This document shows positions 51,275-60,427 of a stretch of DNA of 64,000 nucleotides, piece after piece (positions within the stretch are counted from its first letter, which is position 1; every line of letters begins with the position of its first letter). The notes beneath the pieces were generated by a model, which saw only the letters and a list, made by a program, of their open reading frames with translations, had not been told where the DNA came from and did no database searches. The stretch is from Micromonospora gifhornensis (lineage in GTDB: Bacteria > Actinomycetota > Actinomycetes > Mycobacteriales > Micromonosporaceae), in NCBI RefSeq assembly GCF_016863515.1, contig NZ_BOPA01000012.1:50717-114716 (forward strand), in the 5' to 3' direction. Position numbers and translations under genes: made by a program.

Positions 51275-53482
51275 ATGACAGACGGTGCACGGTCGGCGAC
51301 TGCACCGGGGCGCACACCCCGGGAGGTGGCGACGCACTGCCCGTACTGCGCCCTTCAGTGCGGGATGACGCTGCGTGAGCAGGACGGCCCGGTGTCCGTA
51401 CTCCCCCGGCAGTTCCCCACCAACCGCGGTGGCCTGTGCCAGAAGGGCTGGACCTCGGCCGAGCTGCTGACCCACCCGGACCGACTGACCACCCCGCTGC
51501 TGCGCGACCCGACCAGCGGCGAACTCCGCCCGGCCAGCTGGGAGGCCGCGCTGGACCGCATCGCCACCGGCATCGGCGAGGTGCAGCGACGGCACGGCCG
51601 CGACGCGGTCGCCGTCTTCGGTGGCGGCGGGCTCACCAACGAGAAGGCGTACGCGCTCGGCAAGTTCGCGCGGGTCACGCTGGGCACCCGCAACATCGAC
51701 TACAACGGACGGTTTTGCATGTCGTCGGCCGCCGCCGCCGGGATGCGCGCCTTCGGTGTCGATCGTGGACTGCCCTTCCCGCTGTCCGACCTCGGGCACG
51801 CGGACACCCTGCTGCTGGTCGGCGCGAACCCGGCGGAGACCATGCCCCCGCTGGTCCGGTGGCTCACCGAGCTGCGGCAGCGCGGCGGCACGCTGATCGT
51901 GGTCGATCCCCGGCTCACCGCCACCGCGCGGCAGGCCGACCTGCACCTGCAACCGCTGCCCGGCACCGACCTGGCGGTGGCCAACGCGCTGCTGCACATC
52001 GCCCTGACCGAGGGCTACGTCGACGACGACTACGTGGCCACCCGTACCACCGGCTTCACCGACGTCCGGCGCACGGTAGCGGGTTGGTGGCCGGCGCGGA
52101 CCGAGGCACTCTCCGGCGTGCCGGTGGCCGACCTGGAGGCGACCGCCCGCGCCCTCGGCACCGCCGAACGGGCGATCATCCTCACCGCCCGGGGCGCGGA
52201 ACAGCACGCCAAGGGCGTCGACACGGTCACCGCCTTCGTCAACCTCGCCCTGGCGCTCGGCCTGCCCGGCCGCCCCGGCTCCGGGTACGGCTGCCTGACC
52301 GGGCAGGGCAACGGGCAGGGTGGCCGCGAGCACGGGCAGAAGGCCGACCAACTGCCCGGCTACCGCCGGATCGACGACCCGGCGGCCCGCGCCCACGTCG
52401 CACAGGTGTGGGGCGTGTCCGCCGACGAACTCCCCGGCCCGGGGGTGCCCGCGTACCAGTTGCTGGATTCGTTGGGCACCGACGACGGCCCGCGTGCGCT
52501 GCTGGTCTTCGGCTCCAACCCGGTGGTCTCCGCCCCTCGGGCGGCGAGGATCGAGAGCCGGCTGCGTGACCTGGACCTGCTCGTCGTCACCGACCTGCTG
52601 CTCTCCGAGACGGCGGCGCTTGCCGACGTGGTGCTGCCCACCGCCCAGTGGGCCGAGGAGGACGGCACCATGACCAACCTGGAGGGTCGGGTGCTACGCC
52701 GCCGCGCCCTGCGCCCACCCCCACCCGGCGTCCGCACCGACCTCGCCATCCTCGCCACCCTCACCACCCGGTTGAAAGGAAGGGCACCTTCTTATCGCCT
52801 CGTGCATAGCAAGGGCCCCCTGTTAACAGCCGCCAACGCCGCCGAAGCAGCCGACAGCGCCGCCGACGGTGAGCGCGAAGAGCTGGCCGCCGACCCGCGT
52901 ACCGTGTTCGCGGAGTTGCGGCGGGCCTCGGCCGGTGGGATCGCCGACTACGCCGGGATCGACTGGGCGCGGATCGACGCCGCCGACGGCGTGTTCTGGC
53001 CGTGCCCGAGCGAGGACGGGCCGGACTCGCCGCGACTGTTCGCCGACGGCTTCGCCACCCCCGACGGGCGGGCCCGGTTCCATCCGGTGGAGCACCGACC
53101 GGCGGCCGAGGAGGTCTGCGCGGAGTACCCGCTGCACTTCACCACCGGCCGGGTGCTCGCCCAGTACCAGTCCGGCACCCAGACCCGCCGGGTGGCCGCG
53201 CTGCGGCAGGCCGCTCCCGACGCCTTCGTGGAGCTGCACCCCGACCTCGCCGGGCGGCTCGGGGTGGTCGACGGCGAACCGGTGCGGGTGCTCTCCCGAC
53301 GGGGCGAGTTCCGCGCGCCGGCCCGGCTCAGTTCGGCGATCCGGCCGGACACCGTCTTCGCACCGTTCCACTGGGGTGGGGCCGCCCGGGCCAACTCCGT
53401 CACCAACGACGCCGTCGACCCGATCTCCGGCATGCCCGAGTTCAAGATCTGCGCGGTCCGGGTGGAGCGGGTGGCGGCGTGA
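51275..53482 (+). CDS. nasA: Assimilatory nitrate reductase catalytic subunit with repeat-derived insert
   Basis: Reduces nitrate to nitrite at a molybdenum bis-guanine-dinucleotide centre; cytoplasmic, no Tat signal. 735 residues. [4Fe-4S] ligands C22, C25, C29 and C55 (HCPYCALQCGMTL, GLCQKGW); active-site region NGRFCMSSAAAAGMRAFGVD; cofactor motifs LVVGANPAET-type LLLVGANPAETMPPL and TGQGNGQGGREHGQKADQLP; C-terminal molydopterin domain HFTTGRVLAQYQSGTQTRR. Residues 500-519 (LKGRAPSYRLVHSKGPLLTA) come from an inserted palindromic repeat in a linker that is normally short. It overlaps the reductase gene by GTGA. Confidence 0.95.
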   Translation: MTDGARSATAPGRTPREVATHCPYCALQCGMTLREQDGPVSVLPRQFPTNRGGLCQKGWTSAELLTHPDRLTTPLLRDPTSGELRPASWEAALDRIATGIGEVQRRHGRDAVAVFGGGGLTNEKAYALGKFARVTLGTRNIDYNGRFCMSSAAAAGMRAFGVDRGLPFPLSDLGHADTLLLVGANPAETMPPLVRWLTELRQRGGTLIVVDPRLTATARQADLHLQPLPGTDLAVANALLHIALTEGYVDDDYVATRTTGFTDVRRTVAGWWPARTEALSGVPVADLEATARALGTAERAIILTARGAEQHAKGVDTVTAFVNLALALGLPGRPGSGYGCLTGQGNGQGGREHGQKADQLPGYRRIDDPAARAHVAQVWGVSADELPGPGVPAYQLLDSLGTDDGPRALLVFGSNPVVSAPRAARIESRLRDLDLLVVTDLLLSETAALADVVLPTAQWAEEDGTMTNLEGRVLRRRALRPPPPGVRTDLAILATLTTRLKGRAPSYRLVHSKGPLLTAANAAEAADSAADGEREELAADPRTVFAELRRASAGGIADYAGIDWARIDAADGVFWPCPSEDGPDSPRLFADGFATPDGRARFHPVEHRPAAEEVCAEYPLHFTTGRVLAQYQSGTQTRRVAALRQAAPDAFVELHPDLAGRLGVVDGEPVRVLSRRGEFRAPARLSSAIRPDTVFAPFHWGGAARANSVTNDAVDPISGMPEFKICAVRVERVAA
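52772..52830 (+). repeat. Palindromic element copy 2, inside nasA
   Basis: AAGGAAGGGCACCTTCTTAT on the left and AAGGGCCCCCTGTTAACAGC on the right, with the two arms in exchanged order relative to copy 1. The host frame stays open through it. Confidence 0.8.
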
Positions 53483-54933
53483 CCGGGCAGAGCGCCATGA
53501 GCGGCGAGCGGGTGGTGGTGGTCGGCAACGGCATGGCCGGGGCCCGCCTGGCCGCCGAGCTGCACGCCCGCGGCCAGGACAAGGTCACAGTGGTCGGGGC
53601 GGAGCCGCACCGGGCGTACAACCGGATCATGCTGTCCACGCTGCTCGCCGGGAAGATCGGCGAGCCGGACGTGGAGCTGACGGAGGCCACCGGTCGCGGC
53701 GTCGACCTGCGCACCGGAGTCGCGGTACGGGCCATCGACCGCGCCGCCCGGGAGGTACGCACCGACGACGGCGGCCGGATCGGCTACGACCACCTGGTGC
53801 TCGCCACCGGCGCGCAGGCGGTGGTGCCGGCGCTGCCCGGCCTCGACCCGACCTCGCCGCCGCAACGGGTGGTCGCCTTCCGGACCCTGGCCGACTGCCG
53901 GCGCATCCTCGCCCTGGCCGACGGCGCGCACCGCGCCCTGGTGCTCGGCGGTGGGCTGCTCGGCCTGGAGGCGGCCCGAGGGCTGGCCGCCCGAGGGCTC
54001 GACGTCGCGGTGGTGCACCGGGTGCCGTACCTGATGGAACGCCAACTCGACGCCGTGGCCGGCGAGATCCTGGCCGGCACCCTCGCCGAACTCGGCGTGA
54101 CCACCCATCTGGCCGTCACTCCGACCGGCCTGACGGCCGACGCCTGCGGGGTCCGGCTGAGCCTGTCCGACGGTCGTACGCTCGACGCCGACCTGCTGGT
54201 CCTCGCCTGCGGGGTACGCCCCGACACCGCGCTCGCCGAGGCGGCCGGCCTGACGGTGGACCGGGGTGTGCTTGTCGACGACCGGCTGCGCACCAGCGAC
54301 CCACGGATCTCCGCGATCGGCGACTGCGCGCAGCACGGCACGGCCCCGACCGGCCTGGTCGCACCGGCCTGGGCGCAGGCCCGGGTGGTGGCCCAACTGC
54401 TGACCGGGCAGGACCCGCAGGCCCGCTACCACCCCCGGCCGGTGGTAACCCGGCTCAAGGCGGCCGGCATCGACCTCGCGGCGATGGGTGACCCGACGAG
54501 TGGCCCCGGCGAGGAGTTGACCTTCGCCGATCCGGCCCGGGGCACCTACGCCCGGCTACGCATCCACGACGAGCGGTTGGCCGCCGCGATCCTGCTCGGC
54601 GACAACCCGTCGGTGGGCACGGTCATCCAGTTGTTCGACAGGGGTCATCCGGTGCCCACCGACCGGCGGGCACTGCTGCTCGGCCGGGCCGTGGGCGGGG
54701 CTGTCGCGGCTCCGGCCGCCTCCCCGGCGTTGATGCCCGACACGGCCACCGTGTGCCAGTGCAACACGGTCAGCAAGGGCGCGCTGGTGACCTGCTGGCG
54801 GGGCGGGGCGCGCACGTTCGACGAGGTCGTCGCCGGGACCAGGGCCGGTACCGGCTGCGGCAGCTGCCGGGACGCGGTCGCCGGCATCGTCGACTGGTTG
54901 TCCAGAGCGGATCCGGTGGAGGTGGGACGATGA
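53479..54933 (+). CDS. NasC-like FAD/NAD(P)H reductase with BFD-type [2Fe-2S] domain
   Basis: 484 residues. Two Rossmann folds: FAD site VVVVGNGMAGARLAAELHAR and NAD(P) site ALVLGGGLLGLEAARGLAAR, with RTSDPRISAIGDCAQHGTAP. The C-terminal ~60 residues are a bacterioferritin-associated-ferredoxin-like domain with four cysteines (VCQCNTVSKG, GTGCGSCRDAV) that hold a [2Fe-2S] cluster. The position between nitrate reductase and nirB implies it delivers electrons to NasA. GTG 53479 overlaps the nasA stop; ATG 53497 is an alternative. Confidence 0.9.
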   Translation: MTGQSAMSGERVVVVGNGMAGARLAAELHARGQDKVTVVGAEPHRAYNRIMLSTLLAGKIGEPDVELTEATGRGVDLRTGVAVRAIDRAAREVRTDDGGRIGYDHLVLATGAQAVVPALPGLDPTSPPQRVVAFRTLADCRRILALADGAHRALVLGGGLLGLEAARGLAARGLDVAVVHRVPYLMERQLDAVAGEILAGTLAELGVTTHLAVTPTGLTADACGVRLSLSDGRTLDADLLVLACGVRPDTALAEAAGLTVDRGVLVDDRLRTSDPRISAIGDCAQHGTAPTGLVAPAWAQARVVAQLLTGQDPQARYHPRPVVTRLKAAGIDLAAMGDPTSGPGEELTFADPARGTYARLRIHDERLAAAILLGDNPSVGTVIQLFDRGHPVPTDRRALLLGRAVGGAVAAPAASPALMPDTATVCQCNTVSKGALVTCWRGGARTFDEVVAGTRAGTGCGSCRDAVAGIVDWLSRADPVEVGR

Positions 54934-57452
54934 CCGGCGGCAACGTGGTCGTGATCGGCAACGGCATGGTCGGGCAGCGGTTCGTGGACGCACTGCGTTC
55001 GCGGGACCCGCAGGGCCGCTGGCGGGTCACCGTGCTCGCCGAGGAACCCCGGCCGGCGTACGACCGGGTGCGGCTCTCGGCGTACTTCGACGGCGTCTCG
55101 GCCGACGACCTGAACCTGCACACCGCGTACGACGGGGTGCGGTTGCGCCTCGGCGAGGCGGTGACCGGTGTGGACCGGGAGCGCCGGGTGGTGACCACGG
55201 CCGGCGGCGAGTACCCGTACGACGTGCTGGTCTTCGCCACCGGTTCGTCGGCGTTCGTGCCCCCGGTGGACGGCGTCGGCCTGCCCGGGGTGTTCGTCTA
55301 CCGGACGCTCGACGACCTGGCGGCGATCGAGGAGCACGCCCGGGGCCGGCGCACCGGCGCGGTGATCGGGGGCGGTCTGCTCGGCCTGGAGGCCGCCAAC
55401 GCCCTGCGCCTGCTCGGCCTCTCGACAAGCGTGGTGGAGTTCGCGCCCCGGCTGATGCCGGCTCAGATCGACACCGCCGGGGGTGCGCTGCTGCGCCGGT
55501 ACGTCGAGGAACTGGGAGTGGGCTGTCACCTCGGGGTGGCGACCACCGCGTTGCGACCCGGCCCGGACGGTACGGTCGCCGCCCTGGAACTGGCCGACGG
55601 CACGCTGCTCGACGCCGACCTGGTGGTGGTGGCCGCCGGCATCCGCCCCCGCGACGAGCTGGCCCGCGCGGCCGGACTCGACGTCGGCCCGCGCGGCGGG
55701 CTGCTGGTGGACGATTCCTGCCGCACCAGCGACGAGCGGATCTACGCGGTCGGCGAGTGCGCGGCGGTCGAGGGCACCTGCTACGGGCTGGTGGCACCCG
55801 GGTACGCGATGGCCGAGGTGGTGGCCGACCGGCTGGTCGGCGGGGCGGCCACCTTCCCCGGCGCGGACACCGCCACCAAGCTCAAGCTGCTCGGCGTCGA
55901 CGTGGCCTCGTTCGGTGACGCGCACGGCACCACGCCGGGCTGCCTGGACGTGACGTACACCGATCCGGCCACCCGGGTCTACGCCAAGCTGGTCCTCTCC
56001 GACGACGCGACGACGCTGCTCGGCGGGGTGCTGGTGGGTGACGCCAGCGCGTACCCGACCCTGCGGGCGAGTGTGGGCGGGCCGCTGCCGGCACCCCCGT
56101 TGGCGTTGCTCGCCCCGGCCGGTGCCGACGGCGCGTCGGTGGGGGCGCTGCCGGCGTCCGCGCAGGTCTGTTCCTGCAACGCGGTGACCCGCGCGGACAT
56201 CGACTCGGCCATCGCGGACGGCTGCGCGGACGTGGCCGCCCTGAAGGCGTGCACCCGGGCCGGCACCAGTTGCGGTTCCTGCGTGCCGATGCTCAAGCAA
56301 CTGCTCGACGCGGCCGGTGTCACCCAGTCCCGGGCGCTGTGCGAGCACTTCGACCTCAGCCGGCAGGAGCTGTTCGACATCGTGCGGGTACGCGGCATCC
56401 GGACCTTCTCCCGGTTGATCACCGAACACGGGCGGGGCCGGGGTTGCGACATCTGCAAGCCGGTCGTCGCCTCGATCCTCGCGTCGCTCGGCAACGGGCA
56501 CATCCTCGACGGCGAGCAGGCCGCGTTGCAGGACACCAACGACCACTTCCTGGCGAACCTGCAACGCGACGGCAGCTACTCGGTGGTGCCCCGGATCCCC
56601 GGCGGCGAGATCACCCCGGAGAAGCTCATCGTGATCGGCGAGGTGGCCCGGGACTTCCAGCTCTACACGAAGATCACCGGTGGCCAGCGGATCGACCTGT
56701 TCGGGGCCCGGGTGGAACAGTTGCCGCAGATCTGGCGGCGGCTGGTCGACGCCGGGTTCGAGTCCGGTCACGCGTACGGCAAGGCGCTGCGGACGGTGAA
56801 GTCCTGCGTCGGCTCGACCTGGTGCCGGTACGGCGTGCAGGACTCGGTCGGCCTCGCCGTCGCGCTGGAACTGCGCTACCGGGGACTGCGCGCCCCACAC
56901 AAGATCAAGTCGGCGGTCTCCGGTTGTGCCAGGGAGTGCGCCGAGGCGCGCAGCAAGGATTTCGGCATCATCGCCACCGAGACCGGCTGGAACCTCTACC
57001 TCGGCGGCAACGGTGGCTTCCGGCCCCGGCACGCCGACCTGTTCGCCACTGATCTGTCCACAGAAGCACTGATCCAGCTCATCGACAGATTCCTGATGTA
57101 CTACATCCGCACCGCCGACCGGTTGCAACGCACCGCCGCCTGGATCGAAGCCATGGACGGCGGCCTGGACCACCTGCGAGCAGTCATCGTGGACGACTCG
57201 CTCGGCCTCTGCGCCGACCTCGACGCCGCGATGGCCCGGCACGTCACGTCCTACTCCGACGAATGGCGTGACGTGCTCGACGACCCGGACCGGTTACGCC
57301 GGTTCACCTCCTTCGTCAACGCGCCGGACGTACCCGACCCGTCGATCACCTTCGTCACCGAACGCGGGCAACCCGTACCCGCCGGCGGCAGACCCGCCGC
57401 ATCCGACGGCCGTCAACCGGTCACCCTCGGACTGCCGGAGGTACGGCGATGA
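54930..57452 (+). CDS. nirB: Nitrite reductase [NAD(P)H] large subunit
   Basis: Six-electron reduction of nitrite to ammonium in the cytoplasm. 840 residues: FAD/NAD domain (VVVIGNGMVGQRFVDALRSR; GAVIGGGLLGLEAANALRLL), BFD [2Fe-2S] domain (VCSCNAVTRADI, TSCGSCVPML), then the sulfite/nitrite reductase domain with siroheme-[4Fe-4S] cysteines in SCVGSTWC and SGCARECAEARSKDFG. Its ATG overlaps the preceding stop (ATGA) and its own stop overlaps nirD, so the operon is tightly coupled. Confidence 0.97.
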   Translation: MTGGNVVVIGNGMVGQRFVDALRSRDPQGRWRVTVLAEEPRPAYDRVRLSAYFDGVSADDLNLHTAYDGVRLRLGEAVTGVDRERRVVTTAGGEYPYDVLVFATGSSAFVPPVDGVGLPGVFVYRTLDDLAAIEEHARGRRTGAVIGGGLLGLEAANALRLLGLSTSVVEFAPRLMPAQIDTAGGALLRRYVEELGVGCHLGVATTALRPGPDGTVAALELADGTLLDADLVVVAAGIRPRDELARAAGLDVGPRGGLLVDDSCRTSDERIYAVGECAAVEGTCYGLVAPGYAMAEVVADRLVGGAATFPGADTATKLKLLGVDVASFGDAHGTTPGCLDVTYTDPATRVYAKLVLSDDATTLLGGVLVGDASAYPTLRASVGGPLPAPPLALLAPAGADGASVGALPASAQVCSCNAVTRADIDSAIADGCADVAALKACTRAGTSCGSCVPMLKQLLDAAGVTQSRALCEHFDLSRQELFDIVRVRGIRTFSRLITEHGRGRGCDICKPVVASILASLGNGHILDGEQAALQDTNDHFLANLQRDGSYSVVPRIPGGEITPEKLIVIGEVARDFQLYTKITGGQRIDLFGARVEQLPQIWRRLVDAGFESGHAYGKALRTVKSCVGSTWCRYGVQDSVGLAVALELRYRGLRAPHKIKSAVSGCARECAEARSKDFGIIATETGWNLYLGGNGGFRPRHADLFATDLSTEALIQLIDRFLMYYIRTADRLQRTAAWIEAMDGGLDHLRAVIVDDSLGLCADLDAAMARHVTSYSDEWRDVLDDPDRLRRFTSFVNAPDVPDPSITFVTERGQPVPAGGRPAASDGRQPVTLGLPEVRR

Positions 57453-57796
57453 ACACCGTGACGACCGTGCGCTGGCACACCGTCTGCCCGTTGAGCCGAC
57501 TGGACCTGGACCGGGGCGTCGCCGCCCTGATCGACGGCGTCCAGGTCGCGCTCTTCCGGACCGCCGACGGGTTGTACGCGATCGAGAACCGAGACCCGGT
57601 CACCGGCGCGTACGTGCTGTCCCGGGGCATCGTGGGCAGCCGCCGCGGCGTGCCCACGGTCGCCTCGCCGCTGCACAAGCAGGTGTACGACCTGCGTACG
57701 GGGGACTGTCTCGACCTGCCAGGTGTCTGTGTTGCCCGGCACGAGATCCGTTGCCGGGACGGCATGGTCGAGGTGCGGCTGCGACAGGAGGAGTGA
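57449..57796 (+). CDS. nirD: Nitrite reductase small subunit
   Basis: 115 residues of Rieske-like fold but without the Cys/His cluster ligands, as usual for NirD. Visible features: GVAALIDGVQVALFRTADGL, YAIENRDPVTGAYVLSRGIV and VASPLHKQVYDLRTGDCLDL. It associates with NirB. ATGA overlap with nirB upstream; the next gene starts immediately after its stop. Confidence 0.95.
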   Translation: MNTVTTVRWHTVCPLSRLDLDRGVAALIDGVQVALFRTADGLYAIENRDPVTGAYVLSRGIVGSRRGVPTVASPLHKQVYDLRTGDCLDLPGVCVARHEIRCRDGMVEVRLRQEE

Positions 57797-58885
57797 ATGC
57801 GCGAGGAACTGGCCGGCTTCACCATCGGGGTGACCGCCGACCGGCGGCGGGACGAACTCGCCGCGCTGCTCCAGCGGCGCGGCGCGCGGGTGGTGCTCGC
57901 GCCCGCGCTGCGGATCGTGCCGCTCGCGGACGACAGCGCGCTGCGCGAGGCCACCCGGGCCTGCCTGGACCGGCCACCGGACGTGCTGATGGCCAACACC
58001 GGGATCGGCATGCGCGGGTGGCTGGAGGCCGCCGAGGGCTGGGGGGTCGCCGAGCCGCTGCGCTCGGTGCTCAGCGACGCGTACGTGGTGGCCCGGGGCC
58101 CGAAGGCACGTGGCGCGATCCGCGCGGCCGGCCTGTACGACCAGTGGTCTCCGGAATCGGAGAGCTGTGACGAGGTCGTCGAGCACCTGCGCCGCCGGGG
58201 GGTGGCCGGGCAGGTGATCGCCATGCAGTTGCACGGCGATCGGCAGCCCGAGTGCACCCGGGCCCTGGAGGAGGCCGGGGCGACCGTCATCGAGATCCCG
58301 GTCTACCGCTGGGCGCCACCCACCGATCCGGCGCCCCTGCACCGGCTTGTCGACCTGGTGGCCGGCCGGCTGGTGGACGCGGTCACCTTCACCTCGGCAC
58401 CGGCGGCGGAGGCACTGCTGCGCGCCGCAGGCGACCGGACGGAGGCGGTCCTGGCCGCGTTGCGCAGCGACGTGCTGGCCAGCTGTGTCGGCCCGGTGAC
58501 CGCCGAGCCGTTGGTCCGCCGGGGCGTACCGGTGAGTGCACCGAGCCGGGCCCGGTTGGGCGCGCTGGTGCGCACCATCGTCGACGAACTGCCCCGCCGT
58601 ACGGTCACCATCAAGGTCGCCGGGCATCTGCTCACGCTGCGCGGGCACGCCGCCGTGATCGACGGGGAACTGCGTCCGTTGGCGCCGGCGCCGATGGCGG
58701 TGCTGCGGGCGCTGGCCCAGTCTCCGGGTCGGGTGCTGTCGCGTACCGCCCTGCTGCGGACGCTGCCGCGCGGTGCCGACGAGCATGCCGTGGAGATGGC
58801 GGTGGCGCGGCTACGCGCCGGTCTGAAGGCTCCCCGGGTGGTGCAGACCGTCGTCAAGCGCGGCTACCGCCTCCGCGTCGACTGA
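57797..58885 (+). CDS. Uroporphyrinogen-III synthase fused to a winged-helix regulator
   Basis: 362 residues. HemD-type domain at about 8-260 (GFTIGVTADRRRDELAALLQ, FTSAPAAEALLRAAGDR) closes the linear tetrapyrrole to uroporphyrinogen III, from which the siroheme of NirB is made. Residues ~275-362 are an OmpR/PhoB-type winged helix (LAPAPMAVLRALAQSPGRVL, VVQTVVKRGYRLRV). The same fusion (Rv0260c) lies by narK3 in Mycobacterium tuberculosis. It could both supply siroheme and regulate the nitrate genes. Abuts nirD with no gap. Confidence 0.9.
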   Translation: MREELAGFTIGVTADRRRDELAALLQRRGARVVLAPALRIVPLADDSALREATRACLDRPPDVLMANTGIGMRGWLEAAEGWGVAEPLRSVLSDAYVVARGPKARGAIRAAGLYDQWSPESESCDEVVEHLRRRGVAGQVIAMQLHGDRQPECTRALEEAGATVIEIPVYRWAPPTDPAPLHRLVDLVAGRLVDAVTFTSAPAAEALLRAAGDRTEAVLAALRSDVLASCVGPVTAEPLVRRGVPVSAPSRARLGALVRTIVDELPRRTVTIKVAGHLLTLRGHAAVIDGELRPLAPAPMAVLRALAQSPGRVLSRTALLRTLPRGADEHAVEMAVARLRAGLKAPRVVQTVVKRGYRLRVD

Positions 58886-58888
58886 CGT

Positions 58889-58944
58889 GTAAGGAAGGGC
58901 CCCTCGTTAACGCCTGGAGTAGTACAGGGGCCCCTGCTTAACAT
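58889..58944 (+). repeat. Palindromic element copy 3, intergenic
   Basis: AAGGAAGGGCCCCTCGTTAA on the left, ACAGGGGCCCCTGCTTAACA on the right. It follows the HemD-fusion gene by 3 bp and may work as its terminator or attenuator. It is the intergenic relative of the copies inside the methyltransferase and nasA genes. Confidence 0.85.
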
Positions 58945-58946
58945 GC

Positions 58947-59005
58947 GACGAGCACCCGTCCCGCCAGTACCGGACAGTGCCGGGCTGGCGAGACGAGTGC
59001 TCGTC
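58947..59005. terminator. Bidirectional hairpin between the nitrate operon and conservon
   Basis: Outer arms GACGAGCAC (58947-58955) and GTGCTCGTC (58997-59005) with inner CGCCAG/CTGGCG pairing, between the convergent HemD-fusion and GTPase genes. Confidence 0.7.
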
Positions 59006-59010
59006 GGAGG

Positions 59011-59634
59011 TCAGCCGACCGGGGTCGGGAAACCCCTGTCGTGTTCGGCCTGAAGCCGCGCCATGGCGTGTTCGACGACGGTCACCATCACCTGCTTGAC
59101 CGACTCACGCCGCCGGGCGTCGGTCATCACCAGCGGTACGTCCGGCGAGATGGCCAGCGCCTCACGTACCTCGTCCAACTCGTACTGCGGCGCGCCGTCG
59201 AACCGGTTCAGCGCGACCACGTACGGCAGCCTGCGGTTCTCGAAGTAGTCCAGGGGGGCGAACGCGTCGGTGATCCGGCGGGTGTCCACCAGGACGGCAG
59301 CCCCCACCGCACCACGGATGATCTCGTCCCACATGAACCAGAACCGGGTCTGCCCAGGTGTGCCGAAGAGGTACAGGATCAGATCCTGCGCCATGGTGAT
59401 CCGGCCGAAGTCCATGGCGACCGTGGTGGTCTCCTTGCCCGGCACCTTTGACGAGTCGTCGATCCCGACGCCCGCCGCGGTCATCACCGCCTCGGTGGTC
59501 AGCGGTGTGATCTCCGAGATCGCACCGACCAACGTGGTCTTGCCGACACCGAAGCCACCCGCGACGACGATCTTCGCGGAGATGATTCCCCGGCTCTGGC
59601 GGGCCCCGGCGGGGTCATAGCTCGCGAAGTCCAC
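59011..59634 (-). CDS. Conservon GTPase (CvnD type)
   Basis: 207 residues of a small Ras-like GTPase of the MglA/Cvn group. P-loop VAGGFGVGKTTLVGAIS, switch/G3 DFGRITMAQDLILYLFGTPG (the usual DxxG is altered to LFGTPGQ), G4 ALNRFDG instead of NKxD, all typical of CvnD. It probably switches with the roadblock protein CvnB and the kinase CvnA at the membrane. GTG 59634 overlaps the end of the DUF742 gene by 20 bases. Confidence 0.93.
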   Translation of the reverse strand: MDFASYDPAGARQSRGIISAKIVVAGGFGVGKTTLVGAISEITPLTTEAVMTAAGVGIDDSSKVPGKETTTVAMDFGRITMAQDLILYLFGTPGQTRFWFMWDEIIRGAVGAAVLVDTRRITDAFAPLDYFENRRLPYVVALNRFDGAPQYELDEVREALAISPDVPLVMTDARRRESVKQVMVTVVEHAMARLQAEHDRGFPTPVG

Positions 59635-59977
59635 TCAGCACCCTTCCCAGCATTTCCATCCGCTCCTCGAAACCTGTGGCGGGAGCAGCCGTCTGTAGCG
59701 TCAACAGGCCGTCGGCCACCATGTCGGCGACCAGCACCCGGGCGACACCCAGCGGTAGCCGGGTGTACGCGGCGATCTCCGCCAGGGACTCGGGGCGGCC
59801 CTCGCAGACCATGGCGATGCGATGCTTGTCGTGCCCGGCAAACCGCGACTCGGCGATCTGGGTGGGGCTGGCGACCAGCACCGCCTCCAGGGCGATGTCC
59901 TGGAGCGGTTCGGTGCGGCCCCTGGTGACCGCGTACGGTCGCACCAGAGCACCCCGCGGGTCACGTCGCGGATCCAT
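59615..59977 (-). CDS. Conservon DUF742 protein (CvnC type)
   Basis: 120 residues. DUF742 signature RPYAVTRGRTEPLQDIALEA and a winged-helix-like second half (ESLAEIAAYTRLPLGVARVL). Component of the four-gene conservon complex that resembles a G-protein signalling system. ATG 59977 has AGGAGG 9 nt upstream; a TTG at 59983 is too close to the ribosome site. Confidence 0.92.
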   Translation of the reverse strand: MDPRRDPRGALVRPYAVTRGRTEPLQDIALEAVLVASPTQIAESRFAGHDKHRIAMVCEGRPESLAEIAAYTRLPLGVARVLVADMVADGLLTLQTAAPATGFEERMEMLGRVLSGLREL

Positions 59978-60019
59978 CCGCAATCACCTCCTCTCCCGTC
60001 CGCCGTCGCACCGTGCGCG

Positions 60020-60427
60020 CTATGACCGCACCGCGTCCCGGGGCAACGGCACCAGCGCCGCGCCGACGCGCTCGACAAGCAACGCCATCTCGTAACCCAC
60101 CTGACCGACGTCGCAGCTGCGCGCCGCGAGCACCGCCATCGACGAACCGTCGCTGATCGACATCAGGAACAGGTAGCCGCTGTCCATCTCGATGACGGTC
60201 TGCAACACCCCGCCGGCGCTGAACATCCGCGCCGCGCCCTCGGTCAGGCTGACCACACCTGAGGTGATGGCGGCGAGCTGATCAGCCCGGTCCGTCGGCA
60301 GGTCGCGGGAGGAGGCGAGCAGCAGCCCGTCCGCGGACACCGCCACCACGTGGGCGATGCCCGCCACGCTGTCGGCGAAGTTGGTGAGTAGCCAACCCAT
60401 GTCCTGCATGGCCGCGGGCCTGTTCAT
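60020..60427 (-). CDS. Conservon roadblock/LC7 protein (CvnB type)
   Basis: 135 residues, roadblock fold: MGWLLTNFADSVAGIAHVVA, SADGLLLASSRDLPTDRADQ and LVERVGAALVPLPRDAVRS. Such proteins act as partners or GTPase activators of CvnD. ATG 60427 overlaps the stop of the kinase gene (ATGA), so it is translated with it. Confidence 0.93.
   Translation of the reverse strand: MNRPAAMQDMGWLLTNFADSVAGIAHVVAVSADGLLLASSRDLPTDRADQLAAITSGVVSLTEGAARMFSAGGVLQTVIEMDSGYLFLMSISDGSSMAVLAARSCDVGQVGYEMALLVERVGAALVPLPRDAVRS

Noticed and set aside
54645..57242. 865-codon open frame opposite nirB
   Set aside because: Antisense shadow of nirB; no signal, motif or ribosome site, and the nirB frame has full family conservation.
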